Shown: one piece after another, positions 46,558 to 56,237 of the stretch
Numbering within the stretch: the stretch's first letter is position 1
Layout: every line of letters starts with the position of its first letter
DNA from: Capsaspora owczarzaki ATCC 30864
Lineage: Eukaryota; Opisthokonta; Filasterea
Assembly (NCBI RefSeq): GCF_000151315.2
Contig: NW_011887306.1
Coordinates: 697,540-761,539 of the forward strand
Reading direction: 5' to 3'
Length of the DNA stretch: 64,000 bases
Made by a program: the position numbers and the translations under genes
The notes under the pieces: generated by a model
Told to the model about the DNA's origin: nothing
The model's input: only the letters and a program-made list of their open reading frames with translations
Databases searched by the model: none

Positions 46558-49341
46558 TCAAATAATTCGGATGCTGTGCAACAGATTGGTTTCTGTCACA
46601 TTGACTGGCAAGAAATTGCCAACAACACACAGCGGCAGTTCGTACACATCGCGTTTGACAGTGAAGGAGGCCTTGCAAAGAATCTCAGTGTTGTCAGGTC
46701 GCACAAACACTACTGAAGCAATGAATGTTCGAGCAGAGTTGGCCGACAGCAGTGGAATAGATATTTGCATAATGTAGTCGTAAAGCGTGGAGTTGGAGAG
46801 GAGCTAGAATAGACACACAAGCCAAACAAGAATGGAAATAGTGAGCCAATTCCAGCCCAGTCCATAGAACGCAGCAATTTTTCTTTTCAAAGAACCCTCC
46901 ATGCGCAACATACCTTGTAAAAGTTTGACGATACAAGCTCTTTGCCACTTCGTCCGACAAGCTCCGACATGGCTTCATTGGCCAAAGCAACATCTCCTGT
47001 GCGACGCCACAAGCACGAGGGTGTTCCAATGTCATCAAAGTACTTTTTGTAAAACTGAATGAACCAAAAAACAAAACCCCCAGTTAGACCAGTCATTCAC
47101 TCCCCCAACGAATAGCGAAACATGCGCGAAATCCGACTTGCCAGAATCTTGCGATCAAACATTTCTTCAACAAAGACCAGGTCCTTGTACTCGAGCGTGA
47201 GAAGAGTCTCGAATATTTGCATGCGAACCGGCTCGAGCAAATCCTCAATGGCTTGGAATTGCTCGGGAGTTAGCCTGCAGAGCATGCACCGCGCAGTGAG
47301 CGACAGCAACAGACCACAGAAAGCCAAATAGAGCTTGCATACCGTTCACAAATGTACTTGCGCACAGACGTCAAGCTGTTAAAGTAGTTAAACACCTTGC
47401 CAGGATTACGAGCAACAGCGCTCGCACCGGCATCGATGGGAGCTCGAACTGCGAGTTGCGAGTCCACGCTGCAGGGCGACAAAGTACGAGTGAGTGAGAA
47501 AAACGAATAGAATCAGTCACCAGAAAGCAAACAGCACGCAGAAATGTAGAATCTGCGCGAACGCGACAAACGCACCGATTGATGCTGGCAATCTGTGCTT
47601 TAATGTTGTTGTCCTGAGGAATGGCCGGGTCCAATCCAGCATCGTGCGAAGTGCCCGTTAGCACGCCGCCAAAGAATGGCGAGACACCTGGTTGAAATGG
47701 GTCGCGGAATTGCGCAGTGAACGAGCGAGTGGCGCGAACAGAGGAGCCAGACGCAATTTTGGGGCGCGCCTCGCCAGCGGCCGCAGACTGGTTTGCAGAG
47801 GCGGCAAGAACCAGGGCAGGGTCTGCACTGCCGAGCAACTCTGTCTTTGGTGTGCTGGCAAAGCCGAGATCTATACTGGCAAACAATTGATCGTGCCCAT
47901 TGGGATCCATCGGGGCCGCCCCTGCTGCCTGGGTTGGATCTGCCGCCGATGAGAACACGGATGGCGCAGCACTCTCGGATTCGAGCTGCTGTTGGTCAAC
48001 GAGATCTGCCCGTCCAATCGAGCCAACGGGGACTTCGGGGAACAAGAATTGTGCGGCTGGCGGCCCCCCCCCCCCAAAAAAAAACAAAAGCATAGGAAAC
48101 AGAGAGAACGAACAAGCAACAGCCAAGTAAGAACAAAACTGGTCGCAGCTGAAAAATGGGAGAAGGAACAACGTTTGGGTTTTTCACACGCACCTTGTTG
48201 TGCCTTGATGCTGTTGCGCTGCTCGCCTTGTTGTGAAAAGTGGTCATTGTATTGCGTGTGCTCGAGCTGGAACTCGTCGTCTCGACACAAGTGAGCGATA
48301 TTCCGTTTGATGCACCGGCTGCACGGTCGCTCTGTTTTCGCACGATCAGAAATCAGAGAGCAGAAAGAGTGAGAGAGCAGAAAACAGCGACAAAATCAAG
48401 CCAAAGATGGCTCACATCTATCAACACAGGCACATATACGATGCAATACAATGCAACACATGCATGTGCTTACCATCGTCACACATAACCTTTGACTTGT
48501 GGCAGTACATGCAGGCCCTGTTGACCCTGCGGCGCTTGCGTGGCCCCGTGGCCGCCGTCCCGTCCGCCCCGCTCCCAGCAGCGCCATCTGCGGGTCGTCC
48601 CGACACTCCCGGCGACTGCATTGACGAGCGCGCCGCGGCGTTCGCAGCAGCCAAGTCGTCGAACGGACCTGGAACAAGAAAGAAGTCAACGAGGTCAACG
48701 AGGTCAACGAGGTCAGCCATCAGAGGTCAGCCAAAGCAGCACAAAACGAACATTTGCATTGCATTTTGAAAAAACGCTCAAAAGTCAATGAAAAAGTCAA
48801 TGAAAAAGTCAATGAAAAAAACAGTCAATGAAAAAAGTCAATGGAAAAAGTCAATGAAAAAAAAAAAAAAAAAAAAAAAAAAAGCGCCAAAAAGCAAAAA
48901 GCAATAAAAAAACCTGGCTTTTTTTTTTTTTTTTTTTTTTCGTATTTTTCCGCTGTAATACAAAACAAAAAAAACAGCAGCGTTTTTCGTTCAATGAACA
49001 AACCAACAAAAAACGACTCTCTTTTGTTTGTTTGTGAATTGTTTGTTTGTTTGTTTACCTGATGACGATGATGACGAAGCAGAGTGAGAAGCGGAAGCGG
49101 CTGCGGCTGCTGCTGCGGCTGCTGCGACGGCGGAGGAAAGCACGGGCGGCGTTTGACTGCTGCTGGTGCTGGTGCTGCTGCTGGCTGCCTGCTGCTGCTG
49201 CTGCTGTTGGTGGTGGTGGAGCTGATGGAGGTGCTGGAGCTGCGGATGGAGCGCGTACGGCTGCTGCTGCTGCTGTGAAGGGTGCTGGGGAGGCGACTGG
49301 CCGTCGACAGACAGTGAAGGCGGATGGCCGAAATACGCCAT
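46558..49341 (-). CDS. Zn2Cys6-PAS transcription factor, ERT1/RDS2-like
   Basis: Eight exons: 49059-49341, 48474-48668, 48194-48331, 47576-48056, 47343-47468, 47142-47274, 46914-47054, 46558-46803; 580 residues. The N-terminus is rich in Gln, His, Ser and Ala homopolymers. After the basic stretch GPRKRRRVNR comes a binuclear zinc cluster (about 147-176) with spacing CX2CX6CX5CX2CX8C (ACMYCHKSKVMC, then ERPCSRC and AHLC), split by an intron. The C-terminal part resembles the PAS-type domain of fungal gluconeogenesis regulators (FNYFNSLTSVRKYICERLTP; IGTPSCLWRRTGDVALANEA; ELVGRSGKELV). Intron 6 begins GC (CTG/GCAAGT). Likely a nuclear DNA-binding regulator of carbon metabolism by analogy; targets unknown. 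SART1 converges 142 bp away. Confidence 0.9.
48684..48714. repeat. 9-bp tandem repeat
   Basis: Three to four copies of GTCAACGAG in intron 1 of the Zn2Cys6 gene, immediately upstream (on the coding strand) of the exon-2 acceptor region. Confidence 0.85.
48781..48860. repeat. 12-bp tandem repeat AGTCAATGAAAA
   Basis: About seven imperfect copies of a 12-bp unit (AGTCAATGAAAA), followed by A- and T-runs to 48941, all inside intron 1 of the Zn2Cys6 gene. Confidence 0.9.
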
Positions 49342-49531
49342 TCAGAACACAGAAGAGAAGAGACTGAGCGGGGAAAAAAAAAAGAAAGAATAATAACAAC
49401 TGAGAACAAAGAAGAAGGTGTGGATCACAATACTAAGAAACAAGGTGGATTAGAAACGGAGACGAGCAAATGTTCTTGTAACTAAATATCAACCACTTTG
49501 GAAACGAGGGGAACGCTGCGTGACTCGAGCA

Positions 49532-50855
49532 TCAGTCATCAAGAGCCAGCAAATCTTCTTCAATATGCTCAAGCCAGGCGGCCGCAACAAATGCAGTAGG
49601 ACCGCCACCATGCTTCAACGCGTGGAGCAGCGGCAGGGCCTCATTCAACGCATCCATTTCGAGCATTGTTCGCTCCTCTTCTGGTGTCGTATACCACTCT
49701 GAATGTACAAAGGGTTTCAGCAATAGTTAGACAAGCGCGATGGTTTGGCGATAGTTCGATTGTCACGAAGGCACTCACTTCTTAGCAGATGCAAGCCCAA
49801 TACACACCGAATCCGCTCCAACGCATCCGATCGAATCTGAAGCAACGAACAACCAAAGCAGAGGCCAAAATCATGAGAATCAACAATCTGGAGTCAGCGG
49901 AAAAACAACCCACAAAGAGGTTTTCCATAAACCTACTTTTGAAGCCTTTCGCAACATGGAGAGAGCCCGTGCTTCGTCTGGCGGTTGCGCGGATTCAGCA
50001 AGCAACTTTACAGCCACATGATACATGGCTTGCGGCAGATTCTGGCCAAAATCCAAATGAAACGGAGATGAACAAAAGCCAACACCAAAAGAATTAACCA
50101 AGGCTTGACCCATACCCTATCAGCTGCAGCCTGAATCATAGAATACCCTAACTCATAGTCTACCGGAATGTTATATCGACCCTGCACAGCAATCTCGGTG
50201 AGTCCAACGAAACAAACCTCCATGTCAGTCTCGCTCGGAATTCTTACTTCAAGATGGCTGCATCCAAGCAGATAAAGCGACAATGCATGTCCGAGATCAG
50301 CCGATGCTTTTAACAATTGATATCCACTGTTCCACAGACCAAACACAAAAACCAGCATTTCAAACATGGCAGATGAGTGAGTTTACATTACACATTGACT
50401 GAACTGAGAATGGTCTCGCAAAATCCTCACCGGAACAGCGACTCTCGCGACTCAACCTTGAACATGTCGAGTGCTAGAATGTGCAGTGCGTCTGTATGGC
50501 CATGCGCGGCGGCCGTCTCGAGCAGCGGGGCAGCCTGCACGTTGTACGTTGGCACCCAATGCAAACTCAGTCAACCGAACAACGACCGACACGAACGTTG
50601 GACATTTGTACGAGTCCAAGCTCAAAAAGCATTGACAGTTACATGAGACGCATCGAGCAGCCGTCGAGCGGTGATGTACTCGGTGAATGCAGCACGCGAG
50701 ATGGTCTGGTTGGACACTGGAGGCGTCGTGGCCGATCCCGAGGCCGCTCGTCGCGTGGATACACTCCCAGAGCTATAGAGTAGTGCAATCGGTGCACGCA
50801 CAGCCCTAGAAAGTAAAACCGGCGCGCGTAGAAGCGAAAGACCGCGAAAACTCAT
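49532..50855 (-). CDS. Sel1-repeat protein, probably mitochondrial
   Basis: Seven exons: 50643-50855, 50431-50534, 50248-50326, 50116-50181, 49937-50041, 49779-49836, 49532-49698; 263 residues. The N-terminus (MSFRGLSLLRAPVLLSRAVR) is Arg-rich and amphipathic with no acids in the first 45 residues, as in mitochondrial presequences. The body contains Sel1/TPR-like helical repeats: APLLETAAAHGHTDALHIL, QLLKASADLGHALSLYLLG, then YNIPVDYELGYSMIQAAADR and LPQAMYHVAVKLLAES. The third intron is only 66 bp and is itself open and in frame; I treat it as an intron because removing it restores the repeat (SHLE-GRYNIPVDYELGY). Sel1 proteins act as scaffolds; the specific partner is unknown. Confidence 0.83.
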
Positions 50856-50995
50856 TGTCAAAACTGTTAACAAAAAAAAGGGACTGACTTCGATTCGAAC
50901 TGAAACGAACGGTATTGTCATACAACCCACGTAACGACCATAACAACACTGCGGCAACAATAACAACACAACAACAGCACCAACAGCAACAACCC

Positions 50996-53123
50996 TCATT
51001 GCGTATCCATTGCGGTTGCGGCGGTCGGGCCATCCGCGCTTTCGTCTAATCCGTCGCCTTCCGGCGCATCGTCATCGTCGGGTGCACCGTCGGTCGTTGG
51101 ATTGGCCTCGGCCTTGGCACGATACGCAGCAATAGCCTCCTTGCTGAGCGGATGGATGTGTCGCTCGATTTCCCGCGTCATCTTGAACATTTGCACGCGC
51201 GGCTTGCCGATAATTGCTTCCAACTGAGGGTCGCACAAAATGAACTGCTTGTTTGTCGGATCCTGCAAGTTGCGTTCCTTAATGATAACCCACAACTTTT
51301 TGATGACTTGCGAGCGCGGCAGCTGGAATGCAAGTCGAAAAAGAAACGTCAGCAAAGCAAAACATTTCAAAAATGTCCATCAACAACAATAATTCCCTCC
51401 GGTGAATGTTACCTCAGACGCCCCCAGCAATGCAGCCAGCTCGGGCGAAACACCAACGGGTTTTGAAAAGCCACCACCACCGCCGCGGCTTTTGCCTTCT
51501 GCTGCCGGTTTCCGAGGCAGTGGCGCTGCAGCGCGTCGTTGACGCCCACCGTTGACTTCGGCTTGCAATTGGCGAGCTAGTTCCTCGTCTGTGAGCGGCT
51601 AGATGTGCGTACAAACAAATGAATAAACGAACAAACGAACACGTCAATAAACAACGAAACGAAAAGGGCCTCGTTTGCTCGCAACCAAAATCCCCTACCC
51701 GTGTCAGGGCAGCAACCGGTTTGGCAGGCTTGGCTGCAGGAGCACGCTTGGGAGAAGCGGACTTTGCTGCTGGGGCTTTGGGTTTGGGTTTGGGCGCCGC
51801 TGGCTTTGCTTCAGCGTCATCATCGTCTTCATCGTCCTCATCATCATTGCTCTCTTCCTCCTTCACGCGGCTTTTTGTCGAAGTGGTCTCGCCGTTCTTG
51901 AAAATATGATCGGACAGGACCTTGTTCATCGAAAACATGTGCACACGCGCCGACCCAAAGACTGCCTTCATGGCGTCGTTGCAGCGAATGTAACGCCGGT
52001 CGTCGGGGTCTTGCAAGTTCTCTGCCTTGACTATTTCCCAGATTTTTGAAACGACCTTCGGGCGTGCCATCTATCCACGGAAGCAGTAATAGCGAGTGAG
52101 TGCCACAAAAGGAGGCCCAGAGAGACAGATACGGATTCAAACGAAATCGATTATTACCTGAGGTGCTCCGACAAGGGCTGCCAGGGCTGGCGAGAGTTCC
52201 ATATCCTTGTTCGATGCAGCCCAACCTCGTGCACGTTGTGGGGAATCGGCACTGCTTGCACGGGCCTTGGTTGCCGTAGATTTGCGCTTGGCTGCCGGCT
52301 TTGACGAAGCAGAGCTCTCGTCGTCGCTGCTGTCCACCGTCTCTGCGCTCTTGTGCCTGCCCGAGCCTTTCGCCCGGCTCTTCTTTGCGGACGACGACGC
52401 TGCACGCCTCGATCCACTTCTCGTCGGCGTTCCATCGGCGTCGCTGTCGAGTCGGATTCGCTTGGCGGGCTTTGCATCATCATCATCATCGTCCTCGTTT
52501 TGATCCGCTTCGTCCTTGTCCTCGTCTTCACCGCCATCGACGTCGCTTCCGTCGGCCCGACCACGCTGCTCGGACTCTGCATGGCTGCGCTTCTTGGCTG
52601 CCTTCTTCTTGCCAGCCTTCGCCGGTGCAGCGATCTCTGAATCTTCGTCCTGGTCTTCCTGGTCTTCCTGGTCGTCCTGGTCTTGCTCGCCGTCGTCGTC
52701 ATCGTCGTCCTGCGCACCCTCGGCTGGTTCCGCGCTCATGATGATCTCCATGATAATCTGGTCGATGGCGTCCTTCTGGCTGCCGAGCTTGACGCCAAAC
52801 TGCTGCTCGAGTTGCTTGCGGATTGCGCGCGACGACACGCTGTCCAAGTCCGATGCAGCCAGGATGTCGGCAATCGCAGCACGTAGCGTTGCATCGTCCG
52901 GCAGCCCAGCGGCAGCAGCGTCAGCAGCGTCAGCAGCATCGGCGGGCTCGGATTTGGGTTGAGCATCGGCGCCCGGTTTGGTCTCAGCAGCTGCGGAGTG
53001 GCTCAACGTCTCAGATTCTGCTGGTTCTGATTTGATAGTGTTCCCAGCGTTCGTTGATGCAGATGCTGGCTGAGCGTCGGATGCGACCGTCGTCGTCGCA
53101 CTCGGATCCATTGAATCTGCCAT
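50996..53123 (-). CDS. DEK-C plus two SWIB domains, UAF30/Tri1-like chromatin protein
   Basis: Four exons, 52158-53123, 51699-52070, 51413-51598 and 50996-51322, all phase 0; 616 residues. An Ala/Ser-rich N-terminus leads to a DEK C-terminal-type helical domain (about 88-135: IADILAASDLDSVSSRAIRK, LEQQFGVKL). A long acidic and lysine-rich nuclear linker follows. Two SWIB/MDM2-like domains come next: SWIB1 (about 311-378; LAALVGAPQMARPKVVSKIW, YIRCNDAMKAVFG, VHMFSMNKVLSDHI) and SWIB2 (about 500-562; LAALLGASELPRSQVIKKLW, FILCDPQLEAIIG, VQMFKMTREIERHI). In both SWIB domains an intron falls at the same place, directly after LVGAPQ/LLGASE, pointing to internal duplication. Yeast relatives act in the RNA polymerase I upstream activating factor. 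Confidence 0.9.
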
Positions 53124-53545
53124 TGAATAGCCTTTTTTGTAACGATTTTGGAGACTGAAACGCAAAACCAAAGTGGATCAGATCAGATCAGCTCAGCTCA
53201 GATCAGCTCGGTCAGAGTATTCATCTGAGAGCTTGCAGCTGAGGGATGGGAGTTCTAAGGAAACGGGAATGCTCGACCACTGGAGCAAATCGCCAATCTC
53301 CACCTGCTGACAGAGATCAGTCGATCACAGCGTGTCGCGTTAGACTGCTTGTTGACAATAAGGCCACCACTGTCTTTACTTGTCGGATCTCTCCCCCTTT
53401 GACTGAGACACAGGAGCTCACACACAAACGCCGTTTCAATTTCAAGCTTGATCCATTCAATCTCAATCTCAATCTTGATCCATTCATTCAGTCTTTCCTT
53501 TTTATTTTCTTATCTCTCTTTTTCTTTCTCTCTCTTTTGTATTTG
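53124..53545. promoter_or_regulatory. Divergent intergenic region
   Basis: 422 bp between the SWIB gene (-) and the M6P-receptor-like gene (+). It has a run of GATCA/GCTCA pentamers at 53175-53212 and a C/T-rich stretch (about 53495-53540) just before the receptor ATG. Confidence 0.5.
53175..53212. repeat. GATCA/GCTCA pentamer repeat
   Basis: Seven to eight consecutive 5-bp units alternating GATCA and GCTCA, about 50 bp upstream of the SWIB-protein start codon. Confidence 0.85.
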
Positions 53546-55994
53546 ATGACGATGACGAGGATGCTGCTCGCTCTCGTTGCGCTCGCTGCCGTTGCCATTG
53601 TCGCAGCACCCTCCTCCGTCAACGCCCTTCCCCAGCAGCTCTCCGCCGCCGCCGCCGCCGCCACTCCGTCCGTCAATGTCTGCAAGTTTGCTGACTGGGA
53701 GACGGGCCTCCAGGTCGATCTCTCTGCGCTGCGTGCGGCCGTCGCGTTCAACAACGCAAAGTCAGTTGTGTTTTTTTTCCCCTTCTCGCCTCTCTCTCTC
53801 TTTCTCCCCCCTTTTTTCACCGCCTTCCGCCGTCGCCACGCTCGCCGCGTCTTCGCCATTCGCTTCCTCGCATCGCATTCGACAACTTTCGTTTTCACTG
53901 CAATTTTGACTCGATTCTTGCATTATTTTTTTGTTTTTTATTATTTTTTTTTTATTTTTTTTGCGAGTCATGTGCGTTAATGGGGAAAAAATTTGGCTGA
54001 CTTGATTCACTGGAGAGTAGCCAGCCATGCCTACCCTTTTCTAATGCCACTTGGTGAACATTTCGTATCGCTTGGTTTCGGTTTCATTCTCTTTTCCCCT
54101 TCAGCGCTCATGGTGGCTCACCTGTCTTTCTCTCCCCCATCAAATTCTGTCTCTTTTGTTTTTGGTTTCGTTGTCAGGAACTGGAAGTACTCGACCAAGG
54201 ACGCGTCCGGCACAACCTCGTACTACCTCAACGTCTGCGACCAGCTCGTCACTGCAGACCCCGAGCTCCCCGTCGAGTGCGCAAACAGCTATGCCTGCCA
54301 GAGTGCAAGCAACCACAAGAACTTTTCTGCTGGCACGCAGATCTACAACAGCGGCATCTACGTTGGTGAGTTTCATTCTGCCACAGTTGCACATACACAC
54401 ACCCACACACGCGCACTGTGGAAAAAGCAACGACAAACAACGGGCCGAAAAGTGCGCACAAGGGTCCACACACTCGTATTCACTACGACGAGTATCAGTG
54501 TGGATGTGGCGGGGGGTGAGCACGGCCACGTGAGGGTTTCGCTTTGAAGCGGCAATGCTGTCAGCACTTTTTGGATTGTCACTCAGCACGACCGACGAGG
54601 ATGGTGAGCGTGGCCATGCGTGATTGTTTCCTATTGCTCTAAGTGGAGCGAAAAATTGTGGGCAGTCTGGTGGGTTTGATACGCTGTCGTTGAGAGTCAT
54701 TGCAACCACTGGCTGGGAAGTTGTCGGTTTTGATCTTTTTTTTTTTTTTTTTTTTTGTTTGTTTGTCTGTTTTGTGTCTTCCTCAAAAAAAAAAGAAAAA
54801 AAAAGAAAAAAAAGAACTTGCTCTCAACCTCCCCCCCTTTGCCTGCTTTGCTTCACTTGTTCCTGACACCGCACAACAGAAAACATTGACTCGGGCATCA
54901 TCATGATGAAGACGATTGGCGGCACGGCGTGCAGCTCTGGTGCTCGCAGCACCATCATCTCCTTCATTTGCGACCCCCGCGCGCACTCCCTCGATGGCCC
55001 CGAGGACGTTGACGAAGACGACCACTGCGTGTACGAGGTCGACTGGCCCACCAAGCATGCCTGCACACAGCTCCCTTCGCCCGCCACCAGCACCGGGTAC
55101 CACCTCTCGATCGACAGCACCAACGGCGAAACGTTTGACTTTTCCAAGCTTCGCAAGCTGGTCGGCAACTGGGTGGTCAACATGCCCAACGGCACGTTCG
55201 TGCTGAACGTTGGCCAGCCCATCAACGGCCTTGACTTCCAGCCCTCCATCTCCCAGTGCTCCCCAACCTCCGGCGCCTGCCACCTGTGGTCGGACACGGA
55301 CCCCAACCTTGGCGTTCTTGATGTCAACTCGCGCTCGCTCGGTATCTCGTCGACCGGCCGCATCTACTTTGATGCCAACGGCAAGCTGAACTACAACATG
55401 ACCGGTGGATCCGTGTACTCGTCCGACCCCAAGTGCAAGGGCATTGCTCGCTCGATCAACATTCGCTTTGAGTGCTCGTCGCAAATCAACCGCCCTCAGT
55501 TCCTCGACGAATCCAACTGCGGTTACCACTTCCTCTGGGCTTCGATTGTTGCTTGCCCCGTTGTGGAAGGCGAGGGCTCGGATTCGAGCTTGAGCGGCTT
55601 TGCGATCTTTGTCATCATGTAAGTGTTGATGATGAAGTGGCTGCTGCACACACTCTGTGAATCTGTTGTTTGCACTGTGGCTCTCACTTTTCATGTTTTT
55701 TTATTTATTTATTTTTTTCCCGTTCTGCCATTGCCAGTTTCCTTGTGCTTGTGTTTACTTACTGCTTTGGTGGCTGCTGCTACAAGCGCCACAAGCTGGA
55801 TGCCAAGGGCTGGGAGCAAATTCCCAACTACGATTTGTGGTCAAAGTGCTGCGTAAGAAATCCATTTCCATTTCAACGCTGAACGTTCGTTCTATTTGTC
55901 ACTCACCGCACTTCTTCCTGTTCTTGTTGTTTCACTACAGTCCATCTGCGACACTCGCCGCAATGTTATGGAGCGCACCCGCACTGGTCGATAA
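53546..55994 (+). CDS. Mannose-6-phosphate receptor-like protein with two MRH domains
   Basis: Five exons: 53546-53760, 54178-54365, 54880-55618, 55738-55852, 55941-55994; 436 residues. A signal peptide (1-27) is followed by two lectin-type MRH domains, one membrane segment (about 374-395) and a 40-residue tail. Domain 1 (about 45-196) shows YYLNVCDQL, ACQS, GARSTIISFICD and CVYEVDWPTKHAC. Domain 2 (about 215-360) shows GACHLWS, ARSINIRFECSS and DESNCGYHFLWASIVAC. The tail contains AKGWEQIPNYDLW and ends RRNVMERTRTGR, closely like the cation-dependent M6P receptor tail that carries sorting signals. Its likely role is sorting lysosomal hydrolases at the trans-Golgi, where AP-1 (encoded at 9097-12779) works. 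Receptors of this family have either one MRH domain with this tail or many, so two is an intermediate design. Confidence 0.88.
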
Positions 55995-56237
55995 ATCCGA
56001 GTGCTTTTGTGGTCTCAGATTTGATGCTCGGTTTTTTTATTTTGTGTGTTTTTATTTTTTCACTTCCCCTCTCAACTTGTCAAAACATCTAACTGTTGAG
56101 TAGCACCAATTCTCTTTCATTCTACCACAACAACGGAAGCAACATTCATCAGCATCCACAACCGTCACAAAACCATGTACATTCCAACTTTGATTAGCAT
56201 TAACATTTGTCCACTTGCGCTAGCTCCCCTCTTTTGT

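Noticed and set aside
54783-55694. A 303-codon minus-strand frame opposite the M6P-receptor-like gene
   Set aside because: Shadow of exon 3; it crosses the real intron boundary and has no recognisable motif.
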